A stretch of 64,000 nucleotides of DNA, from the NCBI RefSeq assembly GCF_901933205.1, contig NC_044574.1, forward strand, positions 42,627,609 through 42,691,608. Direction: 5' to 3'. The notes below the pieces were generated by a model. It was not told where the DNA came from. It saw only the letters and a list, made by a program, of their open reading frames with translations, and ran no database searches. The position numbers and the translations under genes are program-made. This document shows, piece by piece, positions 52,144 through 64,000 of this stretch. The stretch's first letter is position 1. Each line of letters starts with the position of its first letter. Source of the stretch: Camarhynchus parvulus. Taxonomy: Eukaryota > Chordata > Aves > Passeriformes > Thraupidae.

Positions 52144-55100
52144 CTTGGGAAGGAAGGGGGGAAAATGAGATTGTAATGTGGTGAGACAAACTAGGAAATT
52201 AGCTCTGATTCTGTGTAGTGGAATGAGATCTTGAGAATAGAATATGCTGGTATATTTATGAGCCAAGTGGAAACCAGTGGTGCAAAGTGGAAAGAGCACA
52301 CAGAAAGAGCCCAGATATTCCCATCTCTCTTCTGTGTTCTCTCCAGGATCCCTTGTGTGGATGAAATATAATAGTTCTGTTGTGAGACTTTAGTTGCTGT
52401 GATTCCCATTTCTGTTGTTTAGCAGGAGCCAGGTCTCAGCAAGACACTGTTTAAAAAGTTAAATTAAGAGACTGTTGCTATGCGTCTGCTGGTGAGGGAG
52501 AGCTGCCACTCTCTGAGGAGGTATGGCAAAGGACAGGGCTAGGGATGAAATGACATGGCAGTGGTCAGGAAAAACAAGCCATTTTTTTGGCCATCTGGTG
52601 AAAAGTTCCAATAAAGGCAGCTGAGAATAACTAACATCATGGACAGGTACCAATAATATGCAACATAGATGGAAGCAGTTGAGAGCAGAATCTCATTATT
52701 CAGTAGTTTGCTATTCTAATGTGTCTTTTTAGCTTCTCTAGAAAAAGGGGGAACATTACACAGCAATGGAAATTAAAGGGCTACAAATTTAGCACATAGA
52801 TGTGACAAAACTGCAGGGATCCTTCTGTTTTAATCAGAATATCTGGTCTGTTTATAGTTTAAATACCATGGTTCAAATAGTCTCATCCATTAGTTTGAGA
52901 AAATTTCTCAAAGTAATGAGGAAATAGGGAATGGGTTGTCTAAAAGCAGCACATGTGATAAAGTGATTTAGTATTGGAGACATACTGTCTGAATATTCAG
53001 GGAGGCCTCAATCCTCCCAAAGATTATGCATGTATAAATTCTGTATATACCAAGTTGGACATACACTTCTTTTTGGAGTTGCTATGTTTCTAATTTTTGT
53101 TTCTGAAGAGCAAATACTGAAGAATTTCTCTACTTGCCAGCAGAATCTCATTCTTCTGATTGCTGAAGTTGAAATTCATTCCAGTTAACCCTTTTGATAA
53201 CACAAGGGGCTAAATCCAAAATGTTCAGAACCAATTCCCAGAACAGAGTATTTCCTTTCCTAAGAGAAAACAAAAGACTTTGGAGAATTCTGGAGCTGAG
53301 CAAATGGACCTAACTGTCTGATTTTCATAATCTCCCACTTCAAAACAGCTGACTTCTGTGCAAGAAGTATAGGAACAGTATAGGGCTTCAGTGTCCTGTT
53401 TGGAGGAGAATTCCTAGTCAAATGAAAGGGATGCTTGTGTCTGTATCACTGATGTGGCCAATTTATACCATCAGCCTCTCTCATTTCCTTCCCAGAACTT
53501 AATACATCTGCTATTTTTACAAATTGAAAATTGCTGCTAGTACAGAGTGCGCTTCCTTAAATGTTACACTATGAAACTTAGACACTTTCTGTGCTTGTGT
53601 ATTTGCTTGAACTATTCCCTTATGTGCTGTTCTGTAGTTCCTGTAGTAGATGGGGTGTATTTTCTAAAGGTCTTAAGGTTTGTCAGGTACTGGATCATGC
53701 TATTTAAATACTCTGAACTCATGAACAAAGGATTAATGTAGAAATTGGAGTTTGTAATGCATCTGTTATAATGGTGGGGTGGAGGGGGGTTGTGTACTTG
53801 TGCTGCGGGTTCATGACCCTTTCTCTTTGACCCTGTTAGTGGGCTCAGGACTGTTCTGGCCTTGAAGCTTTTGTAACTTTGCTTTTCTGTGTGGTGTGTG
53901 CAGCTCAGTGGGACAGGCTGTACCTTGGTTCCCATCTGATGGAGGTGCATCCCTTACAGTGACAAATGAAATATTTGTCACTCAGTGCGCAGTCTGGATG
54001 CGTATCCTGACTTGTGCACCTATAACATGCTGGTCTTGTGGCCACCATGTGTTTGTGTGTGGCAGCTGTATGAGCAGGGACTGATTGTAGAAGGAAAGGT
54101 GCATCTCGTGGTTTCATTCAGACATGTGGCCTGGTCTGAAAAGGGCATAGAGTACTTCTGGCCCCATAATTCTGAATGACATAGATGTCACTGCATTCAC
54201 TCGAAGATCTGTAGCTTGTGAAAGAGAGTGTACATGCAATTATTTTTATTATTGATGTGCATGACTTAGTTCGCATGATAATGTGTTTCAGAAAAATTGT
54301 ACTAGCCCTTCACCAAACAGAATTTCTGTTGTATGAGTAAATGTAATTCTCATAATACTAATCAGGACTTCTAGTTTGAGATTGGGAACTGTTTTATGGT
54401 AAGCTCAGTTTTAAGTATTTAGAGTGTTTAAAAGCTCTGTCTTGTGTTCAATTTAGAGTGGTGGTGAGTTTGTCATGCTTCTGCATATCATTGTTCAAAC
54501 ATCATAGATCATAGGTGATATCCTTTAACTCTGGGAGTGGCTCTGCCACCTCCATGTATTCAAAGCTGGGCCATCTGAATCGTGTTTGTAAAATATATAG
54601 CTAACTTAATTTGAAGAACTTGCTGGTTTAGTTACATTTATTGGCACTCAGTGGGTTTTGTATACCAAATAAATTACTAAAGGATTCTTTTTTTTATTAG
54701 ACATTATCCCAGATTTTGCTTCATGTCATGCAATTGAGGTTAACATTTGCATGTTCTGTGACTTTTGTTCTTTCTGAGGATTGTTTATTGTTGCACATTG
54801 TCCTCTGCTAGCCCCTAGATTCTGCGAGTGTGAGGCTTGTGTAGAGCAAAAACAGCTAGAAATGCAGACAGGCAGTGTTGGAGAGAGAGAAAACAGCATT
54901 GGTGTGTATATGAAAAAATTGATTTAGAGGGAAGGAGGAGGGAAACGTCTCAATACTTTGTGTCAGGCTTCATTTTTGCACCAATTATCAGGAGATATAC
55001 AAGATCCCTTGCTAATTTTTAGTCTACAATGAACAAAATATGAAAATATTTTTTCTCAAGTGCTGCGAATACAATATTCAAGCTGTGAGTTTGGACATGT

Positions 55101-58100
55101 TTTAAATTTTCCATAAAAGCAGAAGTGAACTAAGAGAGCCCTCATCTGCTTACTTCCAACTATAGATTGGACATGATTTACGAGACTCCAGTTACACAAA
55201 ATGTATGCTTTCCTTAGAAGAGAGTTTATTCTTCTTTTAACACTTAGGAACACAACATTTTGCAGGCAATAACTGAAAGTTGTGCAGGCCATATTTCTGA
55301 AAGCCGAGCTAGAAGATGCTATTAATACTGTGATTTTGGACATAAGCACGTTAGCAGATACTCAGAAGGAGTCAGGACAGAAGAGGCCAGCTGTCTGAAG
55401 GGATTTTGGAAGGAATTTCATATTTGTTAGTATCTGTCAGTCTGTTTAAATGAGCATTCAGATTCTGAGCATTAGACATGCAAAGTGGTAGAAGCCTTTG
55501 CCTTCATTTACCATGTGTTCTGCAAAGCCTGTCTTGAAGTGGTGTTCTTGAGCCTCACCACGGTGATCAAAATAAAATGGGACAGATGATGATGATATAT
55601 TGCTGTTTATAGAAAGACCTGCTTTTCAAGAGTGTGTGGATGACGAGGTAAATAAGTCCATTGTCATATAACTCATTGACTTGGGTAGCAGTCTGAAAGG
55701 TAAATAAATATCTGTAAAAAAGAGTATGGGCAGTAGGAAGTCTACCACTATTTGAAGAAATAAATAAACTGAAACAGCTGATGCCATGAGGAAAGCAAAA
55801 GAATTTGTCTAACTTTGATCAACTTGCTTTTTCTGAGGATTTTTTATTTTTTAAAATGAGGACTTCTTCCTGATTTATGGAAAGATGGTGACCAGTCAGC
55901 TCACTGCTGTGGCAGACACCTATGTGCATTGCATGAATACCCACAGCTGTAATCCAGATGGGCTCTGGGTTGACCCTCTCTGACCCTCTCTTGGACCTGA
56001 GAAAAACTGTACATTTTCTGAGTTAACCTTGTGCTAGGGCTTTTCGGACAGCTTTCTTCTCCAGTGACAGCAGGCCTCCTGCTGGCCTGCCATACTACCC
56101 TTTCCCTGGTGTTAAACCACCATATCTACCCAAGGAGTGCAGAAATTTACAAGTGCAGTTGTAAGCAGCAATTTAGGTAGGCCACACGTAGTCTTTGCTT
56201 ACTGTAAAGGTGCAATAACGAATCCTTTCAGGCTGACAGCAAAGTTTGAGCTTTTAATCTTAGCTGCTCTCTGCTACTTGCTAATGTGACTTGGAAAAGA
56301 GCTAGGAAAAAATTTTCAGTAATCTGACTCTAGACAAATAAAGCTTCTTGGGTTTCATTCTGTCTTCTTTTTCTTTAAATAGACCGCTACTCTTAGTGAT
56401 CTTGTTCACAACAAAGCTGCATAAATAATTGTAGCAGTCCAGTCAGGAATATTGGTTGGAGCATTGTGGTTTGCAGGCAGGATTCAGCAGCTCAGACTGG
56501 TTTTGGGGCTTGGAAAATGTTTGCACAAATGTGTGTAAGTGTTCAGATTTAGCCTCTCTTAAGACCATGCCACTACTTGAAGAGGGTTTAGGCTCTGCCT
56601 GGACTGAACTTTTCCTACCACCTTCTTACCATTTGCCTCAGGTCAGTTGCATCAGGAACTGCCTTGGCTGAAATCAAATGATGCACCAATTACAAATTTT
56701 TTATGATGAGCTTTTACTGGATCCTATTCTCGATCTGTCTCAAAGTCCATTTGCACGAAACTGTGCCAAAAGGAATGCAGCTGGGTGCATGGTTGCTTTT
56801 CGACTTAAGATTTCTTTCTCTCCTTTGTAGCATTGTCCTGCAATTTGTCTATCACAGATATGAGTATAATCAAAAGATTTTGTCATTAGTGTTCTAAGAT
56901 CACATGCATATGCTGAATTCAGGATACATACTTCAATCAGTTAAATAATAGATCACATTACAGCTGTATAAGTATATACTTGTTACTATGAGTATAGTAA
57001 TGATGTTAATTGATCCAAGCAAAAAAATGGAATTATTCTAAAATTTTTTATTCATCCTATAATACATGCTACTAATAATAAGTTACACTATTGATTTGCT
57101 TTTTTTACTAAGTTGCCCTAAACAAGATAGCTAGTACCTTGAGTTTTGCTTTCTAAAACAACTTACTAAATCTAAAATAATCCTCCCACTAAAAGTTAAA
57201 ATATGCTTCAGTGTACAATTATTAAAATAGCATGTTCAGTATGAATAGTTATTTTTGAGATGTATATTCTCAATTATAAAACCCCTTGCTCCTTGCTTTA
57301 TGCAATTAGCACAGAATAAGGAAATTTTTGTACTCTGCCGTTGTTTGGCAGAGGTATTCAGTCTTGGGGCTCTGTAGCTTACTAATGAATAAAAATGGAT
57401 TTGTACTTAAACCCTTAACTGTGCATAGCAAGGTTTTGGCATGTTATAAAATCTAAAATTATAGCAGAGTATGTGAACAGAATTAACAAATGGATGGAGC
57501 TGCTCTCACTGAAAAGTAGGGGGTTTGACTTTAGATGATTAAATAAGGCTTTAGTCATGCAAATATTTGCTAGTTGCTGTTAATTCCTTTTTCTTTCCTC
57601 AGAAATACTTTCTTTTCACTTCTGTTCTTTCAGTTTACATTAATGATAAAATTAAGTTACTTTCTTTTTGATTATATTTGCACAATAAGAAGGAAGCCAA
57701 TGTAGACCAAACAGACTGACAGAGTAGATGGTGCTTTTAGCAGACATTTTCTGTGTTGGAACTCAGGCTTTGTACTCCCAAAAAGACATTTTTTAACCCC
57801 TACTCTATCATGTAATAAGTAGGCATTTAGCAGTAGAGCTACTTGCTATGAATTCAGACATTAACAATTGTATTTTGTAGCAGTCCAATCCGATCAGTGT
57901 AATAAGAGTGATAAGGTCAGGCATTCCAGGTTGGACCTGCCTCCCACACCTCTGGATCCTGGCTCACCTCAATGTGATCAGCTGCCTGTGCTGTTTTGCA
58001 GAAGGCATGGTAGCACAACTTAAGGCATGACAGGAACAGCTGCATTAAACTGGAGTGAATTCAGGCTCTGGCTAGCATCAGAGCAGGATTTGCAGATTAC

Positions 58101-59971
58101 AATACAGACTGAAATGCCTAGTTCTTCCTGGATCTGGACTTCACTTGCTGAATAGTGTCTGGTGTTCAGAATGAAAGAGTGATGCTGTAATGTACTTAGG
58201 CTGTTTTCTCCTCCAATGATTTTAATTTTTCTTGCTTTCTGTAGACGAAGTGAAAGCAGTAAATCAAAGATCTGTCAATATTTTTTATCGGCAGGTTTGT
58301 TCACAGTCATCAGTTAGATACACAGAAGAGCAGAGAAGGCAAAAACTAAGATCTCATAATCGTTCATCATGTAAATTAAGTTTCATTTCATTTGTTTGTT
58401 GTGGGGAAGATAGAGAATGTTGTAAAAATTGGTGTATTATAAAGAAGGTAAAAATCAGTATGATCTTTCATGAGAGATTTGTATGTGAAGTGGGGTTAGC
58501 TTTACTTTATTTTAAAACCATGTAGTTAATTGGAATTTCTGTATAACTCATGGGGGCACAAGTGGAGGAAAAAACCAAACATGTAGTTGTTTGAAAAGTC
58601 AAAATCAAAAGCCTTATAATTAAGAAATATTATATTTAGTTGAGGTTACAGTGAATACCACATTTCACATGCTGTCCTTGAACAGAGAGGCTGCCTGGCC
58701 TCTGTCTCTGCTTGCATTTAGGCTTTTCTCTTTTCACTTGAAAGGCTGTTGAGAATTATTGAATGTTTTGATGGGACTTGCTTCTTATTAGCACCTTCAT
58801 AAAACTCATGGCAATTTCTAGAGTGAATCAGAAATCAACTGAAGGAATCAGCCTCAGCTTCAGTACAGGTTAGCAAGCTTGTGTCTGTGCAGTGCTTATT
58901 GTCAGTTGTTCAGCTGTGGTAGTCTCCATCCTAGCACAGATCAAAAGAATGCAGAAAAATTGACATTAGTCAAGTCCATTGACCTGACCAGCACAGTGAA
59001 GATTTTTTGTATCAGAGCAAGGATGAAGACTAAGGATTTTCTTATTTCTTGGGGATTTTTTGAGTATCTGGTACTGTGGTGGTTGACAAAGTAAGCATCA
59101 ATGCCAGTTGAATTAGCAGCTTCAATTTCAGTTGTTATTTTGATTTGTGGCTTTCCAGATGCAGCCCAGTTTGAGAATGAGGAATGGGGCTTTTTCTGCT
59201 GTCAGTGCAATTGTCAAGGACCAGCTGTTAAGGCCTCAGGCAAACAGTTCCTGTTCTCAAAGTCAAGGCTCATGCTTTTAGGACTTCAAGTGGATCTGCC
59301 GCTTTATTCCCATTTCCATATGTTAAACCTGCTGCACTAGGGAGCAGGCTAATTGTGGGTGCTGATGCAGATAGATAAAATTCCAAAGTAATGTATTTAT
59401 TACACTCTTTAGGTTTGGTGTCAGCATTATTGTCTGCACTGCCTCAGGCAGCTGTGAGGTAGAGATCATTGGTTTGTATTTGATATGCTATTTTTTCACT
59501 AACCAGGGTTGTAAGTCAGAGCACTGGCTTGAAGACATTTGATGATGTGTGATTGTGGCACACGCATGCTAATCTATCATACAGATACACCCAAGTAACT
59601 CAAAAAATGTAACTTCACTGCTAATATTTCTATGGTCACATGTTTCTAACAGCATGCCACCAACTCAGACTGCTCCTCTCATTCCCTGTGGTCGTGGACT
59701 GCATGAAACTCTGGCAGAGCAGATGCTTCCACAGTAGTTAACCGTTCTGGTGGTGCTTGGGCTGCCTACATGAGGAATTAAAAACTTCTCTGGTGAGGTT
59801 TGCCATCAGGTATTGCTGTACTGCCTGGAAAAGGCCTGCTGTCCTTCAGTATGTCAAATGTAAGGATGCTGGATTTTGTGCTGTTGATAACTGCAGGATA
59901 GATCCATGCTTACACCATTGATCTAACTCTATCACTGAACCTTTTCTTTTCAGCTCCCTGGTAGTTTCCTC

Positions 59972-60070
59972 TTTTTTTTTTTGTTTTTTTTTTTTTTTTT
60001 TGTTGTTGTTTTTTTTTTGTTTTGTTTTGTTTTGGTATTGTTTTGTTTTTGTTTTGTTTTGTTTTTTTTG
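59972..60070. repeat. T-rich / (GTTTT)n low-complexity array
   Basis: About 99 bases made almost only of T and G. It is a long T run giving way to TTG and then GTTTT units, with a single A in the middle. On the minus strand this is a (CAAAA)n array. It is a microsatellite that probably grew from a homopolymer. Confidence 0.9.
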
Positions 60071-61888
60071 TAGTTTCTTAAGCTGTGAAGAATTGATTTA
60101 ATATTTCTTAGTCTCATTTAATTGCTATCACAGATGACCATGGTGAAGACTTACTTGACTGAATGGCCTGGTCTTTCCACTGGTCTGGTCTATCTGAAAG
60201 ATGTAAAACTAATCCTGGCCACTCACATGTGAAATTCAGCATTGCCAATCAGTCATCTTTAAGGCTGCATACTCTAAATCCTAAGAATTATTTTTTATAT
60301 AGGTTCTGAATCTTTGATCTGCAAGTAATAGGATTGTCTTTTCTGTTGTGGTTTTGTGTGTACAGGATACTTTCCCCATTTTGCATATAATGTAAAATAT
60401 TTGATCTGCTTTTCAAAATATGTTCATTTTTAAGGAAATAATATCTAGGAAGCAAAATAAAGAAAGGTAAATATAACCACAGGGACTTGATTTTAATTCG
60501 TTGAGGATAAAAATGAGTGGAAATTTTAAAAAACCAAAAAAATAACGGGAGTTTTCTCTTAAAATGACTTTGTGTTTAAAGCAATGTAGAATTTAGTAGC
60601 AGATCTATTTCTCTATAATCTTGTTTACTATTAGTTTATTGGCTACACAGTTCAATGACTGTAAAATATGGAGACATTGCCCATTGCTACGAGTTGTCAT
60701 CATTCCACTGAAGCAGCTGAAGATCTGCCAAATGTTGGCTTTCTGTAAGCTCTGAAGTCTCTGCTTTCTCAGCATAGAGCTAAAAAATGGTTTTGTTCCC
60801 TCTTATTTAAGTGCGCTGCCTGCATTTTTTTTTCCATTTAAACCTGGACATGTGTTACAGGGTTGAAGTGCACATGTGGGTGAGGGAATTAGGGTAGTTA
60901 CCCCTAAAATCACAGATTCTTTGAGATCATCCCCTTTTTCCATATACAAATAGAAGATTATTTCTGCCCTTCCAACACTGTTGAATTTTATTTGTCTTCT
61001 TACACCCTTTAGTATCTACCACTTCACACCATTTATTTTCCTCTTGCACTAGTCTGTCTGAACATCACACAGGTGGGTCAGATTTTTTTACTTGTTCTGC
61101 ACAACATTTCTCTAGGTCCCCCTCTTTTCTTCTCCTGAGACAATATCTGAAGTCTAACCACTTTATTGGTAGTGTCAACAGGACAGAACAAACTGGTTTT
61201 TTCTCTGACAGATTTTTAGTCTTGGCATTGAACAAGCTGACCAAAGGAGGCTACAGGAAGCATGACTGACAGGAGAAGTCCAGCCAGGAGCTATGGATAC
61301 AGTGATTCTTGTTGGCTTTAAAATATGTTTCTTGGGGAAATACTTTGTCCTGAACTTAAGATTAACCAAGTTTACACTCCTTAAAAACTTGGATGTTGAA
61401 CTCTTGCATTGAAAACAAATTTAGTGAAAGGAAAAGACCTTGGGGGCATAACCTTTCCTTTTCTTCCCCTTTATTTTTCTCCAAGATTCCAGTCTTGTAT
61501 TAGGCTTGTCAGAGGTGTTACATATTTGGTACTCTCTTGCCTCCCACTTCTTCAAGGCACATAAATCCATTCAACTCTATCACCTTTGTGATATTGCTAA
61601 CATGCAACTCTCTTGATCAGTCCACTGTGAAAATTCCTTCTGCTGCCTTCATTTCCTCCTGTTTGGGCTGCTGTAACTCACAGCTCTTGGGCAGTTAACA
61701 GCTGTTAATACTTTGTAGGATTGGTACTCACAGTACACTATCACAACTCAATGTTTTTTGGACAGTGACTACTGTGTAATTTAATTCCTAAAATCTTCAA
61801 TAACATGGTCACTTAATTGTGTCAAAAAACTTGAATTCGTTAGCATATTTTCACTGAATTCCTCCTTCTAAATCAGCTTGCATTTAGC

Positions 61889-61932
61889 TGATAATCTTAA
61901 GGGTCCTTTTTCAGCCTCAATGATTCTATGAT
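61889..61932 (+). repeat. CR1 3' tail fragment
   Basis: TGATAATCTTAAGGGTCCTT, then CAGCCTCAATGATTCTATGAT, reproduces the CR1 LINE 3' end (GATGATCTTAAAGGTCC...AATGATTCTATGATTCTATG), including the start of the terminal 8-bp repeat. CR1 copies are typically strongly 5'-truncated, and only this tail is clear here. Confidence 0.55.
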
Positions 61933-64000
61933 CATAGTTAATAGCTTCCCTGACCTCAAGTGTAGTGCCATTCGGTGTCAGATCTGTCTGCTACAGGAAA
62001 TTTTTCGTTTGCTTTTAATTCCAGATCTTCCCTCTTCAGATCCAAGGTTCCATGGTGAGTGATTTAAAAAAGGACTACTAAGTGGGTAGAAATTGAATGG
62101 ATGTGAGGTACTTGAACAGGGAGAAAGATTATATTTTTCTCAAAAAATGGATGCCACTTAGTTCTGCTGCCTGAAAGATGATTATAGTAATTTAAGTTGA
62201 TCACAATTAGACCTTTAAATTTGCATAGCCTTGAACTGAAGCATTTTTATTTAAATTCATCACTCATTATGCCTTTACATGTACTGTTCAAAGTCTGAGG
62301 ACTGCATAATTTGCAACAAAGAAAACAAGTCACCGAACGTAATGAGCTAAACTTCTAACAATACCCTCAAATTTCACCTGCAATTAATCACTCATGCTCA
62401 GTTGCAGACAAAAATGTCAGCATTTACACATGTAACTGCATGTAGGCACAGTCAGACAGAACCTTTCAGTACTGTCACCCCTGTTGGATTTCAGGCAAAA
62501 GAAATAAATTGAAATATTTTTCTTATAAGGGCCAAGGGAATTATTGTTCCATAACATTAGGGTGGTAGATTACTAAGAGCACACTAGACATATGTTCTGT
62601 TCTTGTTTTTATGACAGAAATAACAAAGTACGAGGCTGGAGAAGCATGCATGTTGTAGACTTGATTTACATTCAGCTGTAAAGCATTTTTAGAACTGGAT
62701 CTTTGTTTAGCTGTGTGTGATTGTGAGTTTTGCCTTTAAATTGCCCAGAACGAGTGGTTGGACCCAGGTCAGGAGTGGCCACGCGTTGCACCCTGCTGCA
62801 GCTGTGGGATGCCAACTTGCCAGGGTGTGAAAAGGGCATGAAGGGCTCTGTGAGCACAGAGCCCCCCTAAAGGAGCTTTCTTTTGTGTGAACTCTGGTAT
62901 GATGGCCTTTGGCATTGTGAAAAACCTTCCTATGGGAGGAAAAATGTAATGGAGCATGTGGTGCAGTCACAGTGGTACTTCTGAAATATAAAAAATCTTG
63001 AGCTTCCACGAAGAAGTGGAAAAGTCTGAAAAGCAAGCAGACAACAAACCACAACAAGCAAAAAATGATAATTGAAATAACACGTGTATCTTTTGGGCTG
63101 TCATTTTAAAATTCTGATTGATGTAGCTTCTCTAGAGTAAGTTTTAACTTCATGATTTGAGTTGGCACTTTTTATGTTGTTTCCTTTTCTCCACTTCCAT
63201 GCTTTCCAGGCTTCTCAAGACATATTTTGTTCATTTGGTTTTAATTCAGTCCCAGCTAAGTATCTCAGAGCCAAAACAATTCCTGTGTGGACAAAGAAGG
63301 GAGCTTGTGATGCAGGTGCTCAATGGTCTTTATGGCCACATTTGTTCTGTAGGAGCAGCAGCCAAAGGCTCTTCTGGGTCCCATGGCCAAATGACCTGGC
63401 ACAGCTTGTGTCCATACAACTAAATTAATTTATATCACCCAAACAGGGTGACTTAATCCAAACTTACTTCCAGGAATACTCTCTGGCCTGGACTGTTTAT
63501 TTTGAAACTCTACCTAAAACTGTGCCAGATGGTTTTCTGTACAGGCAGACACGTGCAGACCTCCACCTCTGCCCTGGCTTGATGGCTGTGGGTCTCACCT
63601 TATCAGCCTGTGTCAGGTGCAGGCATTGACTGGCACAGGTCTTCTCTGTGGCCTCCCACCAGTTCTAACTCTTGGGCTTTCTTAATGCATGCATAGTTTT
63701 CACTTAAGTTTACAAACATTTTGGTAGAAAATAATTTATAAAAATATCACAATGGAATGTGCCAAAGAAGAGCCAAACTCAGCACAAAACACTTATTATC
63801 AAAGATCTCAGGGGAATAAAATTGAAGGAGCAATGTACCAAACTTCTGTGTTTATCAAATACCACCTGTGGGTCAAAAAGCATGAGTGCCACCAAGCCCT
63901 CTTTCAAGTGAAAACTAAATTAAGATCTGGGGAGTCTTTTATAGAATACATTAGGTAAGGATGTCGTGCTGCGCTTTTCTGATCCATGTGTGACATAAGA

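Larger units (their letters stand above)
52154..64000 (+). other. DCHS2: DCHS2 intron 1, second part
   Basis: AT-rich, non-coding sequence on both strands. Open frames here are short and lack domain motifs. An acceptor-like tract ending at 58244, 50 bases and a weak GTTTGT donor could be a cryptic exon, but nothing supports its use. No cadherin-like exon is present up to the window end. Simple repeats and one CR1 tail are listed separately. Confidence 0.6.

Noticed and set aside
58245..58294. Possible 50-bp cryptic exon with acceptor TTTCTGTAG and donor GTTTGT
   Set aside because: The donor is weak, the peptide is not cadherin-like and the length is not a multiple of three; nothing supports use.

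Overview
The window reads as vertebrate nuclear DNA from a bird, most likely a passerine. Most of it is gene-poor, AT-rich, and carries CR1-type repeat tails. At 51155-51277 there is a short interspersed element with a tRNA-Ile-like head joined to a CR1-like tail, the architecture of TguSINE1 described from zebra finch. No bacterial organisation, ribosome binding sites, operons or CRISPR arrays are present. Most open frames are short chance frames, and many open only from non-ATG codons.

Layout. (1) 1-21.9 kb: upstream non-coding DNA with T-rich runs, an AT-rich hairpin block and scattered simple repeats; I recognise no exon. (2) 22.06-24.45 kb: a strong CpG island with Sp1-type GC boxes and a 3-codon upstream frame. 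It also holds one large, unmistakable coding exon (22390-24213, + strand, 608 codons) that ends at a consensus phase-0 splice donor. The protein has a signal peptide, five complete cadherin repeats and the start of a sixth. Residue-level similarity to what I know of vertebrate Dachsous proteins points to DCHS2 rather than DCHS1, so this is the first coding exon of protocadherin-23/Dachsous-2. (3) 24.2-64 kb: apparently DCHS2 intron 1, running past the window end. No exon encoding the rest of cadherin repeat 6 was found.

The intron holds a second, smaller CpG island at about 25.53-25.68 kb and an 82-bp tandem duplication at 25161-25324. It has three sites where an acceptor and a donor abut, resembling recursive splice sites (24785, 33603, 41469). 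It also carries the SINE, several CR1-like tails, and a minus-strand segment at 51824-52143. That segment has a 51-codon open tail of a protein I do not recognise, a stop, an AATAAA signal and an A-tract, and lies between imperfect 10-bp direct repeats. It is either a 5'-truncated retrocopy of a cellular mRNA or the terminal exon of a nested antisense gene.

The confident content is one gene start plus its promoter island and a long first intron. I found no new multi-gene system. The most interesting leads are the minus-strand segment, the candidate recursive splice sites and the second CpG island.
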